NCBI GenBank assembly: GCA_022239325.1
Contig: JAKOGP010000006.1
Span: 1-64,000 of the forward strand
Direction: 5' to 3'
From: Flavobacteriaceae bacterium LSUCC0859
GTDB taxonomy: Bacteria; Bacteroidota; Bacteroidia; Flavobacteriales; Flavobacteriaceae
Length of the DNA: 64,000 nt
Both the position numbers and the translations under genes were made by a program. Position 1 is the first letter of the stretch, and each line of letters starts with the position of its first letter. Positions 43,006-51,538 of this stretch are shown here, piece by piece. Below the pieces are notes generated by a model. The model saw only the letters and a list, made by a program, of their open reading frames with translations, had not been told where the DNA came from and did no database searches.

Positions 43006-44873
43006 TGACTCAAATAATTAAACGTTTAGAGGCGCATGTAGCCAATCAGATTGCTGCTGGTGAGGTAGTTCAGCGGCCCGCTTCCATTGTAAAAGAACTC
43101 ATGGAAAACGCGGTAGACGCAGGAGCTACAGAAATCTCTCTGTATATTAAAGAAGGGGGAAAACTAAGCATAGAACTTATAGATAATGGTCATGGAATGT
43201 CTGAGACAGACGCCTCCCTATGTTTTGAACGTCATGCTACTTCTAAGCTATCTACAGCCCAAGATTTATTTAATATAAATACCAAAGGATTTAGGGGAGA
43301 AGCTTTAGCTTCTATAGCAGCCATTGCTCAAGTAGTAATGAAAACGAAAAGAGAAGCAGACCAACTTGGAACAGAAGTTCACATCTCTGGTGGACGTATA
43401 GAAATGAAGAAAGAGTCTGTTTGTAATACAGGGACTAGTTTTACCGTAAACAATCTTTTCTACAACATACCCGCAAGGAGGAATTTTTTAAAGTCCAAAC
43501 AAATTGAGCAGCGTCATATTACAGACGAGTTTCACAGATTGGCTTTGGTTCATCCAGAAATTTCTTTTTCTTTTTACGCAGATGACAGCCCCCTTTTTAT
43601 ACTAAAACCGTCTTCTTTTGCTCAAAGGATTGTTCAAATTTTTGGCAAGAAAATTCAAGATAAATTAGTGCCAGTATCTGAAGAAACACCAAATATTCGC
43701 ATTGAAGGATTTATTTTAAAACCGGAACTGGCTAAAAAAACCAAGGGCACTCAATTTTTCTTTGTGAACCATAGGTTTATTAAGAGTTCCTCTCTGCATT
43801 TTGGAGTAGTAAATGCTTTTGAGGGACTCATACCAAAAGGGTTGCATCCGGGCTATTTTATTCAGATAAGCTTGCCAGCAGAGCAAATAGACATTAATAT
43901 ACACCCGACCAAAACAGAAATTAAATTTGAAGACGAGCACACTTTGTTTGCTATATTGAGGTCTGCTATTAAACACGCACTGGGTCAATATCAAATTGCC
44001 CCAGTATTAGATTTTGACAGAGATCCAAGTTTAGATCCATCATACAACGGGGTTAAGTTAGCAGGGGCTGTCCCTCAAATTTCGGTAGACGCTTCTTTTA
44101 ATCCTTTTGAGGCAACACCAGCTCCTTCAAAAAAGTCTGCTCCTTTTCAGACCTATAAAAGCCAAAGTTCTAGTTGGGAAGCCTTGTATAGCACATTAGA
44201 TCACAAACAGTCAGACCATGAAGCCTTCCGAGTGGAAGAGACCAAGCCTTTAAGTTTTGAAGACCCATGGGAGCAGCCTGCTTTGTTTTCAGAAGTCAGT
44301 GGTTTAGATACGCAAACCAATTGTTTTCAGTTGCACAAAAAATACATTTTAACACCTACCAAATCTGGTGTTTTAGTAATCCATCAATCTCGGGCCCACC
44401 AGCGTATTTTATATGAGGAATTCCTTCATCACTTCACGCATGAGGGGGCAGGAAGCCAGCAATTGCTTTTCCCCAAGGAAATCACTTTTACCAGGCCAGA
44501 AATAGCCCTATTGGAAGAGCTAAGCCCTGCACTGGGAAGTCTAGGGTTTCAAATGTCTATTAGCACTCCAGACGCTGTTTCTGTGACAGGAATTCCAGTA
44601 GCCATATCTGAGAACCAATTGGCTACTCTTCTATCAGATTTTTTAGACAGCTTTCAGAACAACAAGACAGAGGCAGATTTTTCACAAACAGACATTTTGG
44701 CCAAGTCTTTGGCCAAGTCTATGGGGGTTAAAACAGGTTCTGTGTTGTCTTTAGAAGAACAGCAGCATATGATTAATACCCTCTTTGCTTGCAAGGAGCC
44801 TACCCTATCCCCATTTGGGAAAAGTGTCTTTCACACCATATCACAAACAGATTTAGATTTAAAATTTTTATAA
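43005..44873 (+). CDS. mutL: DNA mismatch repair protein MutL
   Basis: 622 residues. The N-terminal GHKL ATPase is intact (QIAAGEVVQRPASIVKELM, ENAVDAGAT, IELIDNGHGM, FERHATSK, GFRGEALASIAA). The C-terminal dimerisation domain (about 440-620) is present, but the endonuclease motif DQHAxxExxxxE is altered: residues 460-472 read HQSRAHQRILYEE, with His for Asp and Gln for the first Glu, and the later zinc-binding stretch reads SPFGKS. It may therefore lack nicking activity or use a variant site. The rhomboid genes overlap its stop (TAATG). Confidence 0.93.
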   Translation: MTQIIKRLEAHVANQIAAGEVVQRPASIVKELMENAVDAGATEISLYIKEGGKLSIELIDNGHGMSETDASLCFERHATSKLSTAQDLFNINTKGFRGEALASIAAIAQVVMKTKREADQLGTEVHISGGRIEMKKESVCNTGTSFTVNNLFYNIPARRNFLKSKQIEQRHITDEFHRLALVHPEISFSFYADDSPLFILKPSSFAQRIVQIFGKKIQDKLVPVSEETPNIRIEGFILKPELAKKTKGTQFFFVNHRFIKSSSLHFGVVNAFEGLIPKGLHPGYFIQISLPAEQIDINIHPTKTEIKFEDEHTLFAILRSAIKHALGQYQIAPVLDFDRDPSLDPSYNGVKLAGAVPQISVDASFNPFEATPAPSKKSAPFQTYKSQSSSWEALYSTLDHKQSDHEAFRVEETKPLSFEDPWEQPALFSEVSGLDTQTNCFQLHKKYILTPTKSGVLVIHQSRAHQRILYEEFLHHFTHEGAGSQQLLFPKEITFTRPEIALLEELSPALGSLGFQMSISTPDAVSVTGIPVAISENQLATLLSDFLDSFQNNKTEADFSQTDILAKSLAKSMGVKTGSVLSLEEQQHMINTLFACKEPTLSPFGKSVFHTISQTDLDLKFL

Positions 44874-45616
44874 TGGGCCGCATAAGCAATACAGTGAAAC
44901 ATCTTATCATTATCAATGCCATTTTTTTCTTGGGCACACAATTGTATGGAGATATCATGTACCAGTGGTTTTCTTTGTGGTTTCCTGAAAATGAATACTT
45001 TAATTTCTGGCAAGTCTTCACCCATATGTTTATGCACGGTGGCTTCATGCATTTGTTTTTTAATATGTATGCCTTATGGGCCTTTGGTACCCCTTTAGAA
45101 CAGCGTTGGGGCAGACAAAAGTTTTTATTTTTTTATTTGTCTGCAGGCTTAGGAGCTACCCTCATACATACCTCAGTGAACTATTTGTACCTGCAGCAGG
45201 GTGTAGATGCTTTGGTATCTCAGGGAATAAGTGAGGCGAATATCATGGAGATTCTCAGAGCAGGTAAATACAGCCCAGGATGGTATGACATTGCAGCTCA
45301 GAGCACTATTAAAAATATGCTTTCTGCTTTCAGTACCCCAGCCGTTGGCGCTTCTGGTGCTGTATATGGAGTGCTTGTAGCATTTGGTATGGCTTTTCCA
45401 AACAGTGAGTTGTTTTTAATGTTTATACCAGTACCCATTAAAGCCAAGTACTTTATCCCAGTTTTAATAGGATTGGACCTTTTTTCTGGGGTAACCGGCT
45501 ATAGTATATTTGGAGCAGGTATAGCTCATTTTGCACATGTAGGAGGTGCGCTATTTGGTTTCATTATGGCATGGTATTGGAAAAAAAATCAGTTTAATAA
45601 CAATAGGTGGGATTAA
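44873..45616 (+). CDS. Rhomboid family intramembrane serine protease (first copy)
   Basis: 247 residues from the ATG overlapping the mutL stop; the upstream extension of the frame lies within mutL. Six membrane helices. Catalytic residues intact: Ser in VGASGAVYGVLV and His in HFAHVGGALFG; also HMHGGFMHLFFNMYALWAFG, the conserved HxxxN helix. It should cut transmembrane substrates in the inner membrane. Operon: mutL-rhomboid-rhomboid-EEP hydrolase. Confidence 0.9.
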   Translation: MGRISNTVKHLIIINAIFFLGTQLYGDIMYQWFSLWFPENEYFNFWQVFTHMFMHGGFMHLFFNMYALWAFGTPLEQRWGRQKFLFFYLSAGLGATLIHTSVNYLYLQQGVDALVSQGISEANIMEILRAGKYSPGWYDIAAQSTIKNMLSAFSTPAVGASGAVYGVLVAFGMAFPNSELFLMFIPVPIKAKYFIPVLIGLDLFSGVTGYSIFGAGIAHFAHVGGALFGFIMAWYWKKNQFNNNRWD

Positions 45617-45617
45617 T

Positions 45618-46490
45618 ATGACAACTTTTAATTTCTCTATGTGGTGGCAACAAAGAGGCATGCACGAGAAGTTTATTTTAGCTTTTGTGTTGGTTTTTGT
45701 GTTGCAAACCCTTTTGCCTTTTTTATTTGATTTTAATGAGTCTGTTTTAATAGACTGGTTTTCGCTTTCTGGAGCGTTTGCTTTATTATTTACCAAGCCT
45801 TGGAGCCTGTTGAGTTACGCCCTCTTTCACGCTAGTTTTTCACATATTTTTTGGAATATGATCATGCTTTATGTGGGTGGGTCTTTCTTTTTAAATCTCT
45901 TTAAGCCCCAGCGTTTTATTAATGTTTTCATTTTAGGAGTCCTTTTAGGTGGGCTTATTTATCTATTGAGTTATTCATTATTCCCAGTTTTTAGTGGGAA
46001 TAGGGCAAGTCTTATTGGTGCCTCTGGGGGAGTGATGGCCATTTTTATATTTATCTGTACTTATATGCCCTTTCAAGAGGTTCGTGTATTTTTCTTTCAA
46101 GTAAAACTCTGGCAGTTGGGGGTGTTTCTCATGTTTATAGACCTCATTCAAATTCCTAATGGAAATGCCGGTGGGCATTTAGCGCACTTGGGTGGGGGAG
46201 CACTTGGTTTTTATTATGCTTTTAAATTAAAGCAGGGAACAGACATAGGACGTTGGTTTGAGCATTTCATTACCTACTCAAGAGGGTGGTTTGGCCACAA
46301 GCGTTTCCCTCTAAAGACAGCGCATAAGTCTTCTAGGAAAAAAACCAGTGGAGAACAGTTTACACAGGCTTATATAGACAGAGAGCGTCAAAAAAAGATA
46401 GATGCTATTTTGGATAAAATTAGCCACTCAGGCTATGACTCTCTTACAAAAGAAGAAAAAGACGCGCTTTTTAAGTCAGGAAATCCTTAG
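45618..46490 (+). CDS. Rhomboid family intramembrane serine protease (second copy)
   Basis: 290 residues from the ATG 1 nt after the first rhomboid stop. Six membrane helices with SHIFWNMIMLYVGG, the catalytic LIGASGGVMAIF and GHLAHLGGGALGF, then an added basic cytoplasmic tail of about 70 residues (KRFPLKTAHKSSRKKTSGE, YIDRERQKKIDAILDKIS, GYDSLTKEEKDALF), recognised in databases as DUF6576. The tail distinguishes it from the first copy, so the two are unlikely to be simple redundant duplicates. Confidence 0.9.
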   Translation: MTTFNFSMWWQQRGMHEKFILAFVLVFVLQTLLPFLFDFNESVLIDWFSLSGAFALLFTKPWSLLSYALFHASFSHIFWNMIMLYVGGSFFLNLFKPQRFINVFILGVLLGGLIYLLSYSLFPVFSGNRASLIGASGGVMAIFIFICTYMPFQEVRVFFFQVKLWQLGVFLMFIDLIQIPNGNAGGHLAHLGGGALGFYYAFKLKQGTDIGRWFEHFITYSRGWFGHKRFPLKTAHKSSRKKTSGEQFTQAYIDRERQKKIDAILDKISHSGYDSLTKEEKDALFKSGNP

Positions 46491-46495
46491 CCGTT

Positions 46496-47515
46496 ATGGG
46501 AAAAAAAATATGGAATGTCCTGCTCATGTTTTTGAATGCTGTTGTCGCATTATTATTGCTTTTTGCGTGTTTGGCACCTCATATCTCTTCGGAAACACGC
46601 CCTGTATTATCCCTTTTTAGTTTGTTGGTGCCCTTTATGCTACTGGCCAATATAGCCTTTGTTATATATTGGACATTCCGTTTTAAAAAAGCTGTCATTT
46701 TTTCTGCTCTGAGCCTTCTTACCGCTTATTTTTCTATAGGATCTTTTTATCAGTTTAGGACAGAACACCCCAGTCCGGTTCAAGAGGGGCTTCATGTGTT
46801 GAGTTTTAATACGCGTTTGTTTAATAAATACCAATGGAGTTCCAATCCATATATAGCAGAACAAATTATTACTTTTGTCACAGAGTCGGGGGCAGACATT
46901 GTCGCATTTCAGGAGTTTGACGTTTCTTATAAGGACTCTTTTCCTTCCTTTCCATACCGGCATATTAGCTCTGGAGATAACTCCCAGCAGGCTGTACAGG
47001 CCATATTTTCAAAATATCCAATGATACATAAAGGAAGTATACCTTTTCCTTCCAGTACCAACACTGCCATTTTTTCTGATATTCAAATAGAGAAAGAAGT
47101 CATCCGGTTTTACAATGTTCATTTACAATCTTTGAGATTTTCACCAAATGAAGTCTCCTCTTTAGATGAGGAAAAGCGAGATAGATTGTACAAGAGGTTA
47201 AAAGTCTCTTTTGCCAAGCAGTATAGTCAAGCTGCACTAGTAGCGGCACACAAAAGGGATAGTCCATATAGAACAATACTATGCGGAGATTTCAATACCA
47301 ATCAATTTTCCAGTGTTTATTACGAAATAAAGGACGATGATCTAGACAGTTTTACGGAGTCTGGATCTGGTTTTGGTAAGACTTTAGATTTTCCATATTT
47401 CCCCATGCGAATAGATTATATTCTTTCAGATCCAAGCATGAAATTTGTCTCTCATAAAAATTATCAGCTCCAACTCTCGGATCATTACCCTGTGATGGCT
47501 ACCCTTCATTTATAG
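46496..47515 (+). CDS. Membrane-anchored endonuclease/exonuclease/phosphatase family protein
   Basis: 339 residues. Two or three N-terminal membrane helices (VVALLLLFACLAPHI, LVPFMLLANIAFVIYW) are followed by an EEP domain from about residue 95 with LSFNTRLFNKYQW, DIVAFQEFDV, TILCGDFNTN, FPMRIDYILSD and LSDHYPVMATL, so metal and catalytic residues are complete. The substrate may be a phospholipid, nucleotide or sugar phosphate. It ends overlapping the convergent DUF6122 gene by 6 nt, without a terminator hairpin. Confidence 0.85.
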   Translation: MGKKIWNVLLMFLNAVVALLLLFACLAPHISSETRPVLSLFSLLVPFMLLANIAFVIYWTFRFKKAVIFSALSLLTAYFSIGSFYQFRTEHPSPVQEGLHVLSFNTRLFNKYQWSSNPYIAEQIITFVTESGADIVAFQEFDVSYKDSFPSFPYRHISSGDNSQQAVQAIFSKYPMIHKGSIPFPSSTNTAIFSDIQIEKEVIRFYNVHLQSLRFSPNEVSSLDEEKRDRLYKRLKVSFAKQYSQAALVAAHKRDSPYRTILCGDFNTNQFSSVYYEIKDDDLDSFTESGSGFGKTLDFPYFPMRIDYILSDPSMKFVSHKNYQLQLSDHYPVMATLHL

Positions 47516-47815
47516 CAAACAGTCCAAACTGTCTGCAATCATATGAATGCAACATGCCAAACCTATTAACCTAGTTTTTTGGAAAAATAGTAATAGGAGG
47601 TACAATCCTATAGCGTAGCTGCTGTGAAGGGGGTGAAAGAATATACTGCAGCGTTCAGGGTCAAAAATAGGACTAGCCAAAAGGTGGTCCAGATCTATTA
47701 CAATTCCAGCCCAAAGAAGGAGTAGGGTCTTTCTAAATTGCGCCCTGTAACCCCAATATGCCACTACAATAGGGACAATAAAATGGGTGCCGTAATGCGC
47801 CAAAAAAGTAACCAT
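47510..47815 (-). CDS. DUF6122 family membrane protein
   Basis: 101 residues with four hydrophobic segments and conserved His/Asp positions inside or near them: AHYGTHFIVPIVVAYWG, AGIVIDLDHLLASPIFDP, RCSIFFHPLHSSYAIG and CCIHMIADSLDCL. These match the DUF6122 family, similar in layout to LexA-binding-inner-membrane or metal-dependent hydrolase-like YdjM proteins; function unknown. It is the last gene of the parA operon, starting at the end of wbqC. Confidence 0.82.
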   Translation of the reverse strand: MVTFLAHYGTHFIVPIVVAYWGYRAQFRKTLLLLWAGIVIDLDHLLASPIFDPERCSIFFHPLHSSYAIGLYLLLLFFQKTRLIGLACCIHMIADSLDCLL

Positions 47816-48442
47816 CTATACCGTGGCAGCTTTAAGTAAGCTCAAGGCATTGGGTCCCTCGTTAAATAATAGGTCAATGACACTCAAGTTTGGAATAAAA
47901 CCATGTCTGTCCATAAAAACTTGGTTGTAAGTTGGGGAACTGAACTCTGAAGCTCCCTTGGGTAAAATGAGGTATCGATGGTCAGAACCATGAGGAATCT
48001 CTTTGTGATATTCTAGGGTTTTGTCTTTGGGGAATGTCATTTGTAGGGCCTGACAAAGCATCTCAATACCCTCTAAATTAAAGTTTAATAAATATTTTTT
48101 TTCCTCCTTAAAAAGGGGCTCAAACAAGTGCTCATAAAATTCAAAATACGGAGAAGTTCTGTAAGCGGTTTGCAGGGTTCTCCAATGGGTTCTCTGCCAT
48201 GGCTGGCTGTTGTCTATTAAGATCTCACTATAGCTTCTTCTAGGAGCTTCAGCTGCTTTGCCCTTTATGGGAATGGTTAGGGCGTGACGTCCCCGATCAT
48301 TGGTAATGTAAGTTCTATTTCTAAGGCTTTGTTTTTGATAATGGCCATTTACTTCCCAGGAAACATTATACTGTGCCATTACAGAGAAATCTGCAATAGA
48401 AGGAAAGTAGGCAGGGAACAACAAGCTTTGTTTTTCTGTCAT
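47816..48442 (-). CDS. WbqC family protein
   Basis: 208 residues, soluble, with the WbqC-like arrangement: LLFPAYFPSIADFSVMAQ at the start, RTYITNDRGRHALTIPI, NSQPWQRTHWRTLQTAYRTS and HGFIPNLSVIDLLFNEGP at the end. WbqC-like proteins are linked to O-antigen or surface-polysaccharide synthesis in some bacteria, but no activity is established for this group. It follows lepB by 3 nt and precedes the DUF6122 gene without a gap. Confidence 0.82.
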   Translation of the reverse strand: MTEKQSLLFPAYFPSIADFSVMAQYNVSWEVNGHYQKQSLRNRTYITNDRGRHALTIPIKGKAAEAPRRSYSEILIDNSQPWQRTHWRTLQTAYRTSPYFEFYEHLFEPLFKEEKKYLLNFNLEGIEMLCQALQMTFPKDKTLEYHKEIPHGSDHRYLILPKGASEFSSPTYNQVFMDRHGFIPNLSVIDLLFNEGPNALSLLKAATV

Positions 48443-48445
48443 TTT

Positions 48446-50143
48446 TTATGCTTTTCTTTTCTTTCTAAAATAATCAAAACCAAACCATAGCGCCAAAGCC
48501 CCTAGAAACCACTTTAAGTAAGAGGTGGGTGTTCCTTCTCCACCTACAGTGGTAAACACACGATCCCAACGAATTTTCCAGTTTTTAATGCCGTCATTAA
48601 TACCGTCAATACTCATCCAAATAAAGACAGGTTTTCCAACAATGTGGTCTTCAGGAACAAAACCCCAATATCTTGAGTCTTCAGAATTGTGTCTGTTATC
48701 TCCCATCATCCAATAATAATTCTGTGAGAAGGTGTAGCTAGTGCTTACTTTGTTATTTATTAATATCTCATTCCCAGAAATTTCTAGGGTATTGTTTTCA
48801 TAAGTTTCTATGATCTCTTTATAAAGCGAGATGTTTTTTACATTCAATTCTATTTCATCTCCTTTAGCTGGAATGTAAACAGGACCAAATTGGTCTTGAT
48901 TCCATTCAAAAGCAGGATCATGAGGGAATACTGCTGCCTCAAAGTAGCCTTTCGGTGCCAATCTTTTTACCACCGAGTCTATCTCTTTAGATTGGGCTAG
49001 TTTTTGGGCTACTTTATCTGTAAAGGTGGCCATTCGCTGTCTGTCTATAATCTCACTAAGCGCAAGCCTTTGACTGGCAATGAGTTCGGGAGACAGCCCT
49101 TGTCCTTGGGTATATATCAAATAGCCACCCTGTGGATTGTTGTAAATTTGAGCCCCTTCTCCCTGTAAGGCCAAGGCCTGTGTTTGGGTGAGAGAGGTAG
49201 CGCTGTATTTTCTGCTAAATTCTTTTATGCCACTGGCCACTAAGCTTCTAGAAGACACCCCCTTTTGAGCGTAAATGGTATGTGTATATTGTGTTTTAGC
49301 CCTAGAGGGGAGTTGGGTTTGTTTTCCGTTAATGTATACATAGCCGTCTACAATGCTAAGCATATCGCCTGGAACTCCTACACATCTTTTTACATAATTA
49401 GATTTTTTGTCAATAGGCTTTTTGAAATGAAGGGAAGAAGCATCTCTAAAAAAACGAACCGTGTCTGTAGGCCAGCTGAAAACCACAATGTCATTTCTTT
49501 TTACTTTCTGAAATCCAGGAATTCTAAAGTAGGGGAGCTGCGGTTTTTTAATATAAGAGGGAACACCCAATATAGGTAAGGTGTCGTGAACCATAGGAGC
49601 TGCCAGTGGCGTCATAGGTGTTCTTGCTCCATAATGAAACTTGCTTACCAATAAAAAGTCCCCAATGAGAAGTGTTTTTTCCAAAGAGCCTGTAGGGATC
49701 ACAAAAGGCTGAATAAAATAAGCGTGAACCAAACTTGCAGCAACTACGGCAAACACCACAGAACTCACCCATTCTCCAAGCGCCGTTCTGGGCTGCAGGC
49801 TTCTGTCTTTTATATAGGACAAAGGCGAGCTAAAATTAACCAGATAAATATAAAAGCCTAAGCTTAACACAACCAGCCAAGAGTCTATGAGACTGTTTTT
49901 TCCAAAACTCCTGATAGTTTCTACCCAAATTACAGGGATCATCAGTAAATTAATCACGGGAACAAACATAAGCAGCACCCACCATGCTGGCCTGCGAATT
50001 ATTTTCATAAGCACTATGGCATTGTACACGGGTACTGCGGCCTCCCAAGTAGCACGGCCTGCTGCTTTGTATAATTTATAGGTTCCAACAAAGTGAACCA
50101 ATTGAATAATTCCTAAAAATATGAACCACTGCGTACTATTCAT
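48446..50143 (-). CDS. lepB: Signal peptidase I, enlarged form
   Basis: 565 residues against 324 in E. coli. About four membrane helices at the N-terminus (a DUF5684-like region, 1-115) precede the S26 catalytic parts: Ser153 in VIPTGSLEKTL and Lys252 in YVKRCVGVPGDM, the dyad for cleaving Sec/Tat signal peptides. A long helical insertion (about 280-470) separates these from the last conserved box GDNRHNSEDSRYWG near 479. All boxes are intact. It ends with a membrane helix and KKRKA. Located in the parA-parB-DUF5683-dapB-lepB-wbqC operon. Confidence 0.93.
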   Translation of the reverse strand: MNSTQWFIFLGIIQLVHFVGTYKLYKAAGRATWEAAVPVYNAIVLMKIIRRPAWWVLLMFVPVINLLMIPVIWVETIRSFGKNSLIDSWLVVLSLGFYIYLVNFSSPLSYIKDRSLQPRTALGEWVSSVVFAVVAASLVHAYFIQPFVIPTGSLEKTLLIGDFLLVSKFHYGARTPMTPLAAPMVHDTLPILGVPSYIKKPQLPYFRIPGFQKVKRNDIVVFSWPTDTVRFFRDASSLHFKKPIDKKSNYVKRCVGVPGDMLSIVDGYVYINGKQTQLPSRAKTQYTHTIYAQKGVSSRSLVASGIKEFSRKYSATSLTQTQALALQGEGAQIYNNPQGGYLIYTQGQGLSPELIASQRLALSEIIDRQRMATFTDKVAQKLAQSKEIDSVVKRLAPKGYFEAAVFPHDPAFEWNQDQFGPVYIPAKGDEIELNVKNISLYKEIIETYENNTLEISGNEILINNKVSTSYTFSQNYYWMMGDNRHNSEDSRYWGFVPEDHIVGKPVFIWMSIDGINDGIKNWKIRWDRVFTTVGGEGTPTSYLKWFLGALALWFGFDYFRKKRKA

Positions 50144-50153
50144 TTCCTTTATT

Positions 50154-50870
50154 TTAAGCTTTCATAGCCAGAACATCTGACATGGAAAAAACACCTTTTT
50201 TATTTAAAATCCATTCTGCTGCAATTAAGGCCCCTAAAGCAAAGCCTTTTCTGTTATGAGCGGTATGGGAGATCTCTATGCGATCTATCTCACTCTGGTA
50301 ACAAACAAAATGAGTGCCAGGCACAGTACCCTGTCTTTTAGACGTAATAGGTAACTCATTTGTTACGTTTTTAGAGGGTGTATTTTCAGTTAAAGCCCAG
50401 CTTTTATAATCACTTTCATCTATAATCCCCTCTGCCAAGCTAATGGCTGTGCCGCTTGGAGCATCTAACTTTTGGGTGTGGTGAATTTCCTCTATCGAGG
50501 CTTCATAATTGTGAGGCGCCATGAGTGAAGCCAGTTTTTTGTTGAGTTCAAAAAATAGATTCACTCCCAGACTAAAGTTTGAAGCATATATAAATGCAGT
50601 CTCTTCTTGGAGGCAGGCGGCACACACTTTCTCATAATCTTGAAGCCATCCTGTGGTTCCACAAATGACAGGCACTTTATGGGCAAAAGCAATTTTCATG
50701 TGGTCTACAGCACTTTCAGGAGTAGAAAAATCAATAGCTACCTCAGCACCTTTAAAATCTTCTAAAGGTCCTTCTCCAGTGTGTTTTAACACAATCTCGT
50801 GGCCTCTTTCTTCTGCCAATTGAGCAATAAGCTGGCCCATTTTCCCAAAGCCTAGTAATGCAATTTTCAT
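50154..50870 (-). CDS. dapB: 4-hydroxy-tetrahydrodipicolinate reductase
   Basis: 238 residues, slightly short for the family (E. coli 273). It reduces the dapA product with NAD(P)H in lysine and meso-diaminopimelate synthesis. Visible: LLGFGKMGQLIAQLAEERG nucleotide-binding loop, AIDFSTPESAVDH, CGTTGW, SNFSLGVNLFFEL and the catalytic EEIHHTQKLDAPSGTA segment. It supplies peptidoglycan precursor in an operon that also carries envelope genes. DUF5683 precedes it by 2 nt. Confidence 0.95.
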   Translation of the reverse strand: MKIALLGFGKMGQLIAQLAEERGHEIVLKHTGEGPLEDFKGAEVAIDFSTPESAVDHMKIAFAHKVPVICGTTGWLQDYEKVCAACLQEETAFIYASNFSLGVNLFFELNKKLASLMAPHNYEASIEEIHHTQKLDAPSGTAISLAEGIIDESDYKSWALTENTPSKNVTNELPITSKRQGTVPGTHFVCYQSEIDRIEISHTAHNRKGFALGALIAAEWILNKKGVFSMSDVLAMKA

Positions 50871-50872
50871 AC

Positions 50873-51538
50873 TTAATACGTTATTTTCATGGACATCCCC
50901 ACATAAGGTTTTCCGCTAAAACTTTCTCTCTCTACAAAAGGAGTATAGGTCACGGAAAGTTGGTCGTTCACGTTAAATTGCCTTAGGTGTGCCTGTACGT
51001 TGGCGTCAATAATGTTCAAGGCATACAAACCAATAGTCACTACCAGATATAGGTCCCTGTCTTTCTGATATCTTTCTTGCCCGTCTTGTAACGCACTGTC
51101 AGATAAATCAGGGCTTCCCGGTACAATACCACTCTCATTTACGTCATAAAATTCATCGTTCATAAAGCCAGCTCTACGGCTTTTAAACGCGTCTCTATAG
51201 CGTCTGTATAAATTATCATTAACCTTAAAAACATAGGCACTTGTTCCTATTGCAGCCCATACCATGGGTGCTCTTAGGTAGGTTTTATTGTACAATTGAC
51301 CAAGACCAGGTAATACGGCAGACAAAAAAGCTGCTTTGCTGGGCGCTAGAGCGTTTAACTCTGTATAAGGTCCGGTATCAAAAGATTTCAGGGTGTTTTT
51401 ATCCTTCTTTTTTGCAGCTATTTTCACAGTTGCGCTCTGGGTATTAGACCCCACAAGGCTGTCTTTTTTAACAGCTTCTTGTGCCCTAATTGAAAAGCTA
51501 TAGCACAACAGACAAATGAAGCAAATATATTTAATCAC
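50873..51538 (-). CDS. DUF5683 domain exported protein
   Basis: 221 residues with a signal peptide (KYICFICLLCYSFSIRAQ). The DUF5683 core is recognisable: PSKAAFLSAVLPGLGQLYNK, then a helix and YLVVTIGLYALNIIDANVQAHL, ending in beta strands (FVERESFSGKPYVGMSMKI) that suggest an outer-membrane location. Function unknown. Its ATG overlaps the parB stop by 8 nt, so it is translated with parB. Confidence 0.85.
   Translation of the reverse strand: MIKYICFICLLCYSFSIRAQEAVKKDSLVGSNTQSATVKIAAKKKDKNTLKSFDTGPYTELNALAPSKAAFLSAVLPGLGQLYNKTYLRAPMVWAAIGTSAYVFKVNDNLYRRYRDAFKSRRAGFMNDEFYDVNESGIVPGSPDLSDSALQDGQERYQKDRDLYLVVTIGLYALNIIDANVQAHLRQFNVNDQLSVTYTPFVERESFSGKPYVGMSMKITY

Noticed and set aside
43716-43994. 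A 92-codon minus-strand frame within mutL
   Set aside because: A shadow of the conserved mutL sequence; no promoter and a Cys/Phe-rich composition typical of antisense frames.
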